Part shown: one piece after another, positions 25,963 through 34,456 of the stretch
Position numbering within the stretch: the stretch's first letter is position 1
How the letters are laid out: every line of letters starts with the position of its first letter
Source: Neobacillus sp. PS3-12
GTDB taxonomy: Bacteria > Bacillota > Bacilli > Bacillales > Cytobacillaceae
Length of the DNA: 64,000 bases
Assembly (NCBI RefSeq): GCF_030915385.1
Contig: NZ_CP133268.1
Span: 4,624,001-4,688,000, forward strand
Reading direction: 5' to 3'
Notes under the pieces: model-generated
What the model was told of the DNA's origin: nothing
What the model saw: the letters and a program-made list of their open reading frames with translations, nothing else
Database searches by the model: none
Made by a program: the position numbers and the translations under genes

Positions 25963-28602
25963 TTGTATCAGCAAACTTTAAGTACTGCTTATGGATCGGT
26001 TTGCATTCACAGCTTGCAGTCGTTGAAACAAAGAGGCATGGTGAATGTAGATGATTTACCCTATACGTTGAAGATTCTTCTTGAATCGCTCATGCGAAAT
26101 CAAAGCAGCCTTGGGATTTCAGAACAGGATTTAATTCGGGTTGCTTCAAGAACACGATCCAATGAAGCGGTTGAAATCTCGTTTTTGCCAACAAGAGTCA
26201 TTATGCAGGATGCATCGGGTGTTCCAGCTTTAGTCGACTTTGCGTCGCTTCGTCAGCGATTGCTGGAAGAAGGAATTGATCCTCATCAAGTGAATCCTGT
26301 CATTCCCGTTGATTTGGTTATCGATCATTCGGTTCAATTAGATGATTTTGGATCGGCCACGGCTTTTTCAAATAATCTCCATATGGAATATGAACGTAAC
26401 CAAGAAAGATACGAGTTTTTAAAATGGGCACAGCAATCATTTACAGGCTTTCGCGTTGTTCCGCCTGCTAATGGTATCATCCATCAAGTGAATTTGGAAT
26501 GCTTGACCAAAGTTGTACAAATTGCAAATCAGGATCATGAGAAAGTGGCATTTCCTGAAATCGTAATTGGCACGGATTCTCATACTACAATGGTGAATGC
26601 GTTAGGTGTGCTTGGCTGGGGGGTTGGAGGAATCGAAGCAGAAGCGGCCATGCTCGGGACCCCTGTTAGTATGTCAGTGCCTGAAGTGGTGGGTGTCGAA
26701 ATTATTGGCAAGCTGAATGAAGGAGTTACAGCAACGGATGTTGCCTTAACCATAACCCAGCTCCTAAGAAAGTATAATGTCGTGGGCAAATTCGTCGAAT
26801 TCTTTGGACCCGGCCTGAAGCATCTTTCCCTCCCCGATCGGGCGACCATCTCCAATATGGCTCCTGAATATGGGGCAACCTGCGGCTTCTTCCCGGTTGA
26901 TGAAGAGACGTTAAAATTTTTGCGTATGACTGGCAAGCGAGATGAGGAAGTTGAGCTTGTGGAGCGATATTGCAAAGAACAAGGATTGTTTCATCAATCT
27001 GATTCAAATAGGAGAGTTTATTCTTACCTTTTAAGGCTTGATTTGCAGTCCGTGGAGGCAAGTGTTTCGGGTCCTAAGCGACCGCAGGACAGAATGCCGA
27101 TTACTAAGGTGAGACAGTCTTTTCCTAAGCCCCTTTTCGCTAACAAACCAAACGGTTTAAGTAATCATGGAACAGAATTAAAGGATGGATCCATTGTTAT
27201 AGCAGCCATAACAAGCTGTACGAATACATCAAACCCCTTTAATATGTTAGGTGCAGGGCTTTTGGCAAAGAAGGCGGTAGAGTACGGTTTAACCGTACCT
27301 AAAACCATTCAGACTTCGTTGGCTCCTGGGTCTAAGGCGGTTACAGCTTACTTGCAAAAAGCAGGGTTACTTCCATATTTGGAAAAGCTGGGTTTTTATC
27401 ATGCCGGTTACGGATGTACGGTATGTGTAGGCAACAGCGGAAAGCTGGATGAAGAAGTTGAAAAGGCAATTCAGGAGCGTGATTTGACGGTTGCTGCGGT
27501 ATTAAGCGGAAACCGTAATTTTGAAGGACGGATTCATTCCTTAGTCAAAGCAAACTATTTGGTCTCTCCTCCATTAGTCATCGCCTTTGCTATCGCAGGC
27601 ACCATGGATATTGATATGGAATGCGAACCGCTTGGGCGATCGGCTGCTGGAAAAGATATCTATTTGAAGGATATTTGGCCGAGTTCCAATGAAATTGCCA
27701 GTCTGGTGGATTCTACCATTTCATCCGATCTATATCGAGAAGCCTATCAAAATGTGTTTGAAGGCGACGATAGATGGCAGGGTCTAAAATATGATGATGC
27801 TCCGATTTTTAGATGGAATCATCGGTCCACCTACTTTAAAATGTCCCCTTTCTTCAAAGCGGAGCTAAATATGAACCAACCAGAAGATATTCACCAAGCC
27901 AGAGTCTTGTTAATACTAGGTGATTCCATAACGACGGACCATATTTCGCCAGTCGGGCACATCGCGTATGACAGTGCAGCCGGACAATATCTTGTCAAGC
28001 AGGATATCGAATCAGCTAATTTCAATTCTTACGGTTCTCGCAGAGGAAATCATGAGGTACTGGTTAGAGGGACATTTGCCCATCCCAGGTTAAAAAATAA
28101 ATTAATAGATAAGACAGGCGGTTTCACTCTCCATGTACCGAGCGGGGAAGAAATGGATGTCTATTCTGCATCCATCAAGTACCAACAGGAAAATACGCCG
28201 CTCATCATCTTAGCCGGTAAGGACTACGGAATGGGGAGTGCAAGGGATTGGGCAGCTAAGGGCACCTATCTTCTCGGCGTCAAGGCGGTCATCGCGGAAA
28301 GTTTTGAACGAATTCACCGCAGTAACTTGGCCATGATGGGGATCGTACCTCTTCAATTTATGCCTGGAGAAAGCTATGAATCGTTGAATTTAAACGGTCA
28401 GGAGACTTATTCTATTATGGGATTAAACGAGCCGCTTAGTCCGCTTCAAAAAGTAAGGGTTGAGGTTACTAAACCAAATGGCTCAAGGCTCTCTTTCCAG
28501 ACTGTGCTTCGTTTGGATACTCGAATGGAAGTTGAGCTTTATGTAAAGAAGGGTATTTTTCAGAGTATCCTAGGTCAATGGGAACAGAGTTTGACTAGTT
28601 GA
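25963..28602 (+). CDS. Aconitase family hydratase (AcnA-type paralogue)
   Basis: 879 residues, a little shorter than Bacillus AcnA. The three [4Fe-4S] cysteines are in ITSCTNTSNPFNM and GCTVCVGNSG; GTDSHTTMVNALGVLGWGVGG and the C-terminal swivel-domain motif GSRRGNHEVLVRGTFA are intact. Translation probably begins at TTG 25963, seven bases after GGAGG. Since Bacillaceae normally carry one housekeeping aconitase elsewhere, this operon copy likely has a specialised substrate (2-methylcitrate-, homocitrate- or citramalate-like) tied to the MmgE/PrpD and transferase/lyase genes. It could also be the housekeeping gene; sequence alone does not decide. Confidence 0.85.
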   Translation: MYQQTLSTAYGSVCIHSLQSLKQRGMVNVDDLPYTLKILLESLMRNQSSLGISEQDLIRVASRTRSNEAVEISFLPTRVIMQDASGVPALVDFASLRQRLLEEGIDPHQVNPVIPVDLVIDHSVQLDDFGSATAFSNNLHMEYERNQERYEFLKWAQQSFTGFRVVPPANGIIHQVNLECLTKVVQIANQDHEKVAFPEIVIGTDSHTTMVNALGVLGWGVGGIEAEAAMLGTPVSMSVPEVVGVEIIGKLNEGVTATDVALTITQLLRKYNVVGKFVEFFGPGLKHLSLPDRATISNMAPEYGATCGFFPVDEETLKFLRMTGKRDEEVELVERYCKEQGLFHQSDSNRRVYSYLLRLDLQSVEASVSGPKRPQDRMPITKVRQSFPKPLFANKPNGLSNHGTELKDGSIVIAAITSCTNTSNPFNMLGAGLLAKKAVEYGLTVPKTIQTSLAPGSKAVTAYLQKAGLLPYLEKLGFYHAGYGCTVCVGNSGKLDEEVEKAIQERDLTVAAVLSGNRNFEGRIHSLVKANYLVSPPLVIAFAIAGTMDIDMECEPLGRSAAGKDIYLKDIWPSSNEIASLVDSTISSDLYREAYQNVFEGDDRWQGLKYDDAPIFRWNHRSTYFKMSPFFKAELNMNQPEDIHQARVLLILGDSITTDHISPVGHIAYDSAAGQYLVKQDIESANFNSYGSRRGNHEVLVRGTFAHPRLKNKLIDKTGGFTLHVPSGEEMDVYSASIKYQQENTPLIILAGKDYGMGSARDWAAKGTYLLGVKAVIAESFERIHRSNLAMMGIVPLQFMPGESYESLNLNGQETYSIMGLNEPLSPLQKVRVEVTKPNGSRLSFQTVLRLDTRMEVELYVKKGIFQSILGQWEQSLTS

Positions 28603-28624
28603 TAGATTCAAAACGCACTATATG

Positions 28625-28657
28625 AAAAAAGGAGAACTTTTTAAGGTTCTCCTTTAG
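28625..28657 (+). terminator. rho-independent terminator after aconitase
   Basis: AAAGGAGAAC and GTTCTCCTTT pair around a TTTTTAAG loop. It closes the large catabolic block just before the TnpB element. Confidence 0.8.
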
Positions 28658-28709
28658 TTATAGAATTTGCCCGTAAAACCACGTGGGCTTGCCCCGTGGA
28701 TGTAAGGGC

Positions 28710-28750
28710 ATCGCTCAAGGGTGGTCTTTTGACCGCCCTATTTGAGCGAT
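28710..28750. repeat. Left-end hairpin of the TnpB element
   Basis: A nine-base outer stem (ATCGCTCAA/TTGAGCGAT), a short bulge and an eight-base inner stem with one G-T pair enclose a TTTT loop. It is probably the structure recognised as single-stranded DNA by a Y1 transposase at the left end. Confidence 0.6.
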
Positions 28751-28841
28751 TTTAAGAGCTATTCTTTGCGAACAAACATTCCTATATGATATGATAGATT
28801 CATAAAATAAGGTTGAAAATAAAGAAACTTAGGTGGTAAAA

Positions 28842-29028
28842 ATGAGTGAATACAACACTTTAAAAAAGTATTTCCGCTAGTATGCTGTTTAAGAAATTCC
28901 CAAATTTAAAGAAGTTTTATTCTCGTTGTGGAGTTTTATGGAGAAAGGGATATTTTGTGAGTACAGTTGGCAGGGTAAGTGAAGCAACGGTGAAAAGATA
29001 TATACAGGAGCAAAAGACCAAAACTTGA
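28842..29028 (+). pseudogene. IS200-type transposase TnpA remnant
   Basis: The 5' end reads MSEYNTLKKYFR and stops. One frame over, SMLFKKFPNLKKFYSR continues to GYFVSTVGRVSEATVKRYIQEQ, the conserved C-terminal part of Y1 HUH transposases. The middle, including the HUH motif and catalytic tyrosine region, is deleted. It lies in the normal tnpA position upstream of tnpB. Confidence 0.85.
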
Positions 29029-29048
29029 TCGAAAGGAGTATGTGTTAG

Positions 29049-30761
29049 ATGAATACAACAAAAGAAAATAAGAAAACAAGAAAAAAGAATCCGCCTTCTG
29101 AATTCACAAAAACATTAAACGTCATTCGTAAATCACATACTCCTCTTCATACAGTAGAAGTCGAACTTAAAGTTTCGCCTTTTCAACATTACAGGATGAA
29201 ACGAATCGGTGAGCACTTACGAGTGATTAGAAACACCGTGTTGGGTGAATTATACAAAAACTATCTTCAAATGATACGAACAAAAAAATATAAGGCGTTG
29301 TTAAAACAATACCGTTCGGTATCGGATGAAATGTTAAAAGCGACCGATGATGGTGAAATAATAGAAAAAGAACTTAATCGTCTAAAAGAACAGCTATCAG
29401 AATTGCGAGATTCCTATCATGTCACGTTTGATTTTGCCAGAAATTATGGTGCAGGATTACGAGAGAAAAAATTTCATTTGCCAGACGCCGTGACTGTTTG
29501 GTCTGTGTGTGAAATGGCATGGAATTCGATAGAAAATATTCTTTTTAGTGAGGGTGAAAAACCTTATTTCTATCAAAAAGAAGATTTAATTACCTTTCAA
29601 GGTAAACAAGCGGAACGGTGTGTCATCTTAAAATTTGAAAAGAAAACAGGACGTTGGACCGCTAGCCATAATGGCATGAATTTTCCTTTAATCATCAAGA
29701 AGAATGATTTATATGTTTCGGAGACTCTCTCTCATATTCAAAATTACATGGAGAATGGTGCAGAAATCGACCGAATAAATGTAGATCGACACTTAACAGG
29801 TAAACCTATCCTTCCTACGTATCGGATTCGAAATAATCGAATTGTAAGAAAAGAAATCAGAGGAAAAATCAGATATTTCCTTCAAATCGTAGTAGAGGGT
29901 ACTCCGCTACCCAAGCGTAACAAAAACGGTTCTTTCCGCCATACCCTCGGTACAGGGCGAATCGGCGGGGACATTGGTACTCAGTCTATCGGAATTGTTT
30001 CCAAAGACCAGGTACTATTAAAAAATTTAGCTGAACGTTCTTTGAAAACATTTTATACCGAACGAAAAATTCTCAACATTCAACGGTATTTAGACCGTTC
30101 CCGTAGGGCAATGAATCCTAAAAACTTCAACGAGAACGGAACGATAAAAAAAGGAAGGAAAGTATGGAACTTTTCAACGAGATACAAGAAAGCTCAAATG
30201 GCAGTAAGAAATCTCCAAAGAAAAGCAGCTGAAAGCAGAAAATACGCACATAATGAGGATATCAATCGATTGCGTTTTATTGGAGATGAATTGATTATAG
30301 AGAAAATGGACATAAAAGCTCTTCAAAAGAAAGCAAAAACAACTGAAAAAAGCGAAAAAACAGGAAAATGGAAACGAAGAAAACGATTTGGTAAAAGCAT
30401 TTTAAAACGGAGTCCTGGCTATTTTATTCAACAAGCCAAATATCGATTTGGTTTAACCGATGGAAAAGTGAGAGAAGTCAACACATGGACATTTAAAGCC
30501 TCTCAATATGACCATGTGTTGGACAAGGGAAATAAAAAACAATTATCAAAACGATGGCACGCCCTACCTGATGGAACGAAAATTCAACGTGATTTGTATT
30601 CAAGCTTTTTACTCTATTGTGCAGACGATGAAGGGCAAAAGTCTGACCGAGAAGTATGTTTAGTAGAATTTGAAAACTTTCTAGTATTGCATGATGAATG
30701 TATTCAGCAAATTAAAAACAACCGTAAGGTTGTCTTAAATAGTGGCATTAAAATTTCTTAA
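29049..30761 (+). CDS. tnpB: TnpB-related RNA-guided nuclease, large form
   Basis: 570 residues, larger than classical TnpB (about 400). RuvC-I aspartate is in GGDIGTQSIGIV, RuvC-II glutamate in DELIIEKMDIKAL and RuvC-III aspartate in IQRDLYSSFLLY, so the catalytic triad is kept; the arginine- and lysine-rich bridge helix precedes RuvC-II. The zinc-ribbon region before RuvC-III reads ASQYDHVLDKGNKKQLSKRW and has no CxxC pairs, so zinc binding looks lost, as in the TnpB-related subgroup. TnpB proteins cut DNA guided by an RNA from the element's right end and help keep the element in place. Start follows GAAAGGAG. Confidence 0.88.
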   Translation: MNTTKENKKTRKKNPPSEFTKTLNVIRKSHTPLHTVEVELKVSPFQHYRMKRIGEHLRVIRNTVLGELYKNYLQMIRTKKYKALLKQYRSVSDEMLKATDDGEIIEKELNRLKEQLSELRDSYHVTFDFARNYGAGLREKKFHLPDAVTVWSVCEMAWNSIENILFSEGEKPYFYQKEDLITFQGKQAERCVILKFEKKTGRWTASHNGMNFPLIIKKNDLYVSETLSHIQNYMENGAEIDRINVDRHLTGKPILPTYRIRNNRIVRKEIRGKIRYFLQIVVEGTPLPKRNKNGSFRHTLGTGRIGGDIGTQSIGIVSKDQVLLKNLAERSLKTFYTERKILNIQRYLDRSRRAMNPKNFNENGTIKKGRKVWNFSTRYKKAQMAVRNLQRKAAESRKYAHNEDINRLRFIGDELIIEKMDIKALQKKAKTTEKSEKTGKWKRRKRFGKSILKRSPGYFIQQAKYRFGLTDGKVREVNTWTFKASQYDHVLDKGNKKQLSKRWHALPDGTKIQRDLYSSFLLYCADDEGQKSDREVCLVEFENFLVLHDECIQQIKNNRKVVLNSGIKIS

Positions 30762-30955
30762 TTAACAAAACTGGGGGTATGACTTAGCCTCCATTTTCGA
30801 AAGAAAAGAAAACGAACGCTAATGTGGTCAGAGGACTGCTTGTTTGTTGGTTTTCACCCCTATAGCTAGTGCGTAACGCCGATGGGAGTTTGACTTCATG
30901 TACGCTTGCGAGAAACTATATGTGAGAACCCACGTGGGCTTGCCCCGTGGAGTAA
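30762..30955 (+). ncRNA. Putative omega/right-end guide RNA of the TnpB element
   Basis: About 190 bases between the tnpB stop and the right-end hairpin hold no gene. In this family the region encodes the scaffold of the guide RNA, with the guide read from flanking DNA just past the end (here from about 30951). The terminal hairpin CCACG...CGTGG directly precedes that point. Placement is by analogy; no promoter was needed or found because the RNA is usually processed from the tnpB transcript. Confidence 0.5.
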
Positions 30956-30995
30956 GTCAGTGAGAAAAGATTACATTCTTACTGTTTCAAGTACA

Positions 30996-32054
30996 TTAAC
31001 TCTTTGTGATCATGTCTTGGTCAAATTTTAACGCTCGTCTTTTTGCCACAAATACATAGTAAAATCTTAAGGCCGGCATAACAAATAAAAAGATAAATAA
31101 GAGCCTGAATATTTGGAAGACAGAAACAACCGAGATATCTGCATGAATCTCATTTGCCAGTAATACCATTTGATCAATTCCGCCAGGTGCTGTACTTAAA
31201 AAGCTTGATGCAAAAGAAAAGCCTAATGTATAGGAAACGATAAAGCTAGTGCCGTAGGTTATGACGATTAAGCCAACGGAACTTAAGATACCTGCTGCTA
31301 AATAGCGGAAAGGCAGCTTAACCATAGGCGGCTTTAACATGAGACCAATCTGAGCGCCAATTAACAGTTGTGCACCATTCATGACAAGAGGTGGGACAGG
31401 TGCTAAGTCGAAGGGAGCAAATTGCAAACCGATGACCAGAAGAATAGGTGCTAAGAAATAAGCAATTGGCATTTTAAAGTGTTTAGCAACATAGGCAAAG
31501 CCCCATGACAGTAGAAATAATAGGACTAGACTATATGACATAGGGATATTTACTGCTGACTTGCTTACGATATGGCCTGACACAACAAATGGAATGACCA
31601 CAACCACTAAAAGCAGCCGTACTACCTGGAAATAGGTAATCGCCGCTAAATCGACATCCTTTTCTTCCTCTGCAAATAGAAGAATTTGACTTAGTCCGCC
31701 TGGAATGGTCCCTAGAATCATCGATTTTAAAGATAGTTGTGACCATTTACTTAATACAAACGCCAGCACAATGGAACTGGCAATAAGGATAATATTTAAA
31801 AGAAACATATAGACTAATAGAATACCAGTGCTTCTAAAAAGAGCTAAGTTGAATTGTTCACCAATAGCAATTCCTACAATGACAATTCCCATTTCCTGCA
31901 GTCTTGACGACCATGACAATGCTCCTTTATAGAAAAATTGTGCAGTGATAATGGAAAAAATAGGACCAAGCATCCAAGGAATGGGGATGTGCAACAAGCT
32001 AAATACATACCCGCCAATAACAGCTAAGAGGAATACTTTTAACATGCCTTTCAA
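30996..32054 (-). CDS. AbrB-family integral membrane protein (putative transporter)
   Basis: 352 residues from TTG 32054, eight bases after AGGGGG (an upstream GTG at 32063 overlaps that site). About ten hydrophobic helices form two repeats; each contains a PGG motif (GTIPGGLSQILLFAEEE and STAPGGIDQMVLLANEI). This is the PF05145 family, often mislabelled AbrB transcriptional regulator; it is membrane-embedded and probably a transporter. No substrate is known. It lies downstream of the meta-cleavage operon but behind a strong terminator, so it is likely its own unit. Confidence 0.8.
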   Translation of the reverse strand: MKGMLKVFLLAVIGGYVFSLLHIPIPWMLGPIFSIITAQFFYKGALSWSSRLQEMGIVIVGIAIGEQFNLALFRSTGILLVYMFLLNIILIASSIVLAFVLSKWSQLSLKSMILGTIPGGLSQILLFAEEEKDVDLAAITYFQVVRLLLVVVVIPFVVSGHIVSKSAVNIPMSYSLVLLFLLSWGFAYVAKHFKMPIAYFLAPILLVIGLQFAPFDLAPVPPLVMNGAQLLIGAQIGLMLKPPMVKLPFRYLAAGILSSVGLIVITYGTSFIVSYTLGFSFASSFLSTAPGGIDQMVLLANEIHADISVVSVFQIFRLLFIFLFVMPALRFYYVFVAKRRALKFDQDMITKS

Positions 32055-32169
32055 GAATGACACCCCCTAATAAAATATTGGTTCAATTATCTTGCCAAGA
32101 AGAGAATGAATTCCCCTATGAAAGTGAAGGAAGACTTCCGCTGATGGAAGTCTTCTTTATCCTTTCCTT

Positions 32170-32223
32170 CAAAAAACGATCAGCATTCCATTTTGATAGA
32201 GGATAATCATAAGGAATGCTGAT
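32170..32223 (-). terminator. terminator of the meta-cleavage operon
   Basis: On the - strand, ATCAGCATTCC pairs perfectly with GGAATGCTGAT and is followed by CGTTTTTTG. A second hairpin, GAAGACTTCC/GGAAGTCTTC, lies at about 32127-32155. Together they separate the operon from the AbrB-family gene. Confidence 0.8.
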
Positions 32224-32238
32224 TGTGTGAAAGCTGTG

Positions 32239-33201
32239 CTACGCTTTTACTGCTTGTATATTTACGTCGTCGCGTCGACGATCACCCCAATAGGTAGAGC
32301 CGTTTTTCTGGTATTCCTTGTAGGACCATCTAATAGGTTCCCAATCTGGCTCAAAGATGAGGTAGCTGTTTGTGAAAATCTCAACTCGCAGGCCGCTGCC
32401 CGGATCTTTTACATAAATAAACATTGCTTGAGAAATTCCATGTTTACCTGGACCGACAAAGCTCACTTCTTGTTCACTTAAAATGTCAGCAGTACGCAAA
32501 ATGTCTTGAGCATTATCCTGCCAGAAAGCGATATGGTGCATTTCATTTGGTCCAACAGAAGGTTTTGACATCATGGCTACATCATGTACTAAATTGGTGA
32601 CACTCATCCAGCCTACTACTTGTTTATCGTCAGCATTTACTAAATATTCGCGTAATTTAAAGCCTAATGTTTCTTGTAAATAGGTTACAATTAGGTGATT
32701 ATCCAACGACGTTTGCAAATTGACATGGTCGATTCGACGTGGTGAAACACCTTTTGCCCATGCTTTATAGACTTGGTTTTTCAAGACTGATTTACGTCCA
32801 TCTTCTGCTGCTGGTTTTTCCATATCAAAATAAATTTCGAAGCGGTGCCCACTTGGTAATTCAAAACGGATGGCTTCGCCTTGACCTGCCTCTTCACCAG
32901 CTGCGATCCAGCATACCTCTGTTCCTGCATCCTCTAATAGACGGGCAAAATTTGCCACATCTTCCCGGCGTTTTGCTTTCCAGCCAATATGATCGATATA
33001 AGACGTTTCTCCGGCTGTGATCGAAAGGGTATGGTGCTCAAAGTCACCCCATGCACGTAAATAATGTGTACCATTAACCTCGCGTGTTTCCTCTAACCCG
33101 ATGACTTCTTTAAAGAACCATAATGATTTTTCTAAGTTCTCTGTTACTAATGCAACATGCCCTAATTTAGCGATTTCTGGAGCGTATATAAATTTTTCCA
33201 T
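32239..33201 (-). CDS. Extradiol (catechol 2,3-) dioxygenase, VOC superfamily
   Basis: 320 residues with two VOC repeats. The iron ligands are H in RRIDHVNLQ, H in MHHIAFW and E in LRVEIFTNSY, as in type I extradiol enzymes. The protein would open a catechol-type ring next to the two hydroxyls. It is the last gene of a three-gene - strand operon with a flavin hydroxylase and a C-C hydrolase, the standard meta-cleavage set. SD AGAGGTGTAG precedes the ATG. Confidence 0.9.
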   Translation of the reverse strand: MEKFIYAPEIAKLGHVALVTENLEKSLWFFKEVIGLEETREVNGTHYLRAWGDFEHHTLSITAGETSYIDHIGWKAKRREDVANFARLLEDAGTEVCWIAAGEEAGQGEAIRFELPSGHRFEIYFDMEKPAAEDGRKSVLKNQVYKAWAKGVSPRRIDHVNLQTSLDNHLIVTYLQETLGFKLREYLVNADDKQVVGWMSVTNLVHDVAMMSKPSVGPNEMHHIAFWQDNAQDILRTADILSEQEVSFVGPGKHGISQAMFIYVKDPGSGLRVEIFTNSYLIFEPDWEPIRWSYKEYQKNGSTYWGDRRRDDVNIQAVKA

Positions 33202-33259
33202 TCCCTACACCTCTAAATGTTATAGATTTTCAACTGACTAGATTGAATTTTACAAGCTA

Positions 33260-34429
33260 TTATCCTTGAATATTTGTTTGGATCCCAAATAAATGTCTTC
33301 CGTAACCGTGGATTCCATCTTCGTATAATGATGTGATATGTGTTCCAACCGCAAGTAAATCGCGTGTAAACAATTCTACTGGATGACCTTTTAATAGGGC
33401 ATGCCCGCCAAGGGTCAACAAGCTTTTCACCCCAATATGGACACACTTATCAATCATAGAAGCCCGAATCGCTTTATATTTAGCCCCTTCATATGGACCG
33501 CCTTTATCTTCTTCCATCATCTCAATGTAACGGTTTAAAAGTAATCTTGCCTGTTCCATTTCTAAGCTTAATTCTGCAAGTACACGTTGACTCGTCGGAG
33601 AATCTTTTTCCGCGACACCTGAGAAGCGAACGCGGCCAGCAGTATGCTTTTCAAACTCAGCCAAGACACGTTCAGCGCCGCCAACAGCCATTGCCGCAAA
33701 GCCTACATAGAAGCCAGGATAGAAAGGAGTGTTGTAGTATAGATAATCTTGATCGAAATCTTTTTCTGGTGGCTGAGGGCATTCGATCATTTTACTAAAA
33801 CGAAGAATTGCTTCAGGTTTTACAAAAACCTTGTCAACAATCAATGTATTACTGCCTGAACCGCGTAATCCAAGAGAGTCCCAGTTTTTCACAATTTCTA
33901 AGTCTGATACTTTTAAGAGAATGCCAACACGTTCCGTTTTATCAGAGTCATCAAATTTCATAAAAGCCCCAACGCCAACCCAGTCACAATAATTGATTCC
34001 GCTTACAAAGTGGTACGTTCCAGAAACATAGTAACCGCCCTCAGTCTTTTCTACCTTCCCTACAGGTGCGAAAACATCGGCGACAAACCCGCCTTGGTTC
34101 ACGACTTCATCTCGTAACGGCTTTGGCAGGTAGGATACCCACGCATTGTGTAAGGAGAAGAAGGTTGTGAGCCACCCAGCGGATAGATTGTGATAGCTGA
34201 CAGTTTTGATCATATCAACATAGGAATGCCAGTCAAGCTGTGGATAACCATACTCTTTCGGAAGAATTAAACGATTAATTTGTTCTTCGCGAATGATGTT
34301 GGCAATATTTTCTGAAATCGTGGCATCTTTATCAGCCTGTGCGGCTTCAAGCTCTGCAGCCTGACCAATTCTTTTTGCCTTTTCGATAATTTCATCATAA
34401 AGAATTTTATTATCAACAAGAAGTTCCAT
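33260..34429 (-). CDS. Acyl-CoA-dehydrogenase-fold flavin monooxygenase (HsaA / group D type oxygenase)
   Basis: 389 residues with the acyl-CoA-dehydrogenase fold: IIREEQINRLILPKEYGYP at the start, the GGYYVSGTYHFVSG strand and NWDSLGLRGSGSNTLIVDKV, the pattern of HsaA and p-hydroxyphenylacetate-hydroxylase C2 proteins rather than true dehydrogenases. It would use reduced flavin to hydroxylate a phenol to a catechol. The needed flavin reductase is not in this operon; the one at 39830 is the best candidate. Confidence 0.82.
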   Translation of the reverse strand: MELLVDNKILYDEIIEKAKRIGQAAELEAAQADKDATISENIANIIREEQINRLILPKEYGYPQLDWHSYVDMIKTVSYHNLSAGWLTTFFSLHNAWVSYLPKPLRDEVVNQGGFVADVFAPVGKVEKTEGGYYVSGTYHFVSGINYCDWVGVGAFMKFDDSDKTERVGILLKVSDLEIVKNWDSLGLRGSGSNTLIVDKVFVKPEAILRFSKMIECPQPPEKDFDQDYLYYNTPFYPGFYVGFAAMAVGGAERVLAEFEKHTAGRVRFSGVAEKDSPTSQRVLAELSLEMEQARLLLNRYIEMMEEDKGGPYEGAKYKAIRASMIDKCVHIGVKSLLTLGGHALLKGHPVELFTRDLLAVGTHITSLYEDGIHGYGRHLFGIQTNIQG

Positions 34430-34456
34430 ACAATTATTCCTCCCAAATTGGATGTA

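Larger units (their letters stand above)
28679..30950 (+). mobile_element. IS200/IS605-type element, TnpB intact, TnpA decayed
   Basis: The same 21-base hairpin, CCACG-T-GGG-CTTG-CCC-CGTGG, stands at both ends (28679-28699 and 30930-30950), and A(T)GTAAG follows each copy. A larger left-end hairpin at 28710-28750 pairs ATCGCTCAA-GGGTGGTC with GACCGCCC-TTTGAGCGAT around TTTT. Between the ends lie a decayed Y1 transposase and a large TnpB. Subterminal hairpins, no terminal inverted repeats and the tnpA-tnpB order are the family hallmarks. With TnpA broken the element could move only in trans. Exact cleavage sites are not fixed. Confidence 0.75.

Noticed and set aside
18623..28602. 2-methylcitrate cycle (MmgE/PrpD plus aconitase)
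   Set aside because: No methylcitrate synthase or methylisocitrate lyase gene is in the window, so the cycle cannot be claimed.
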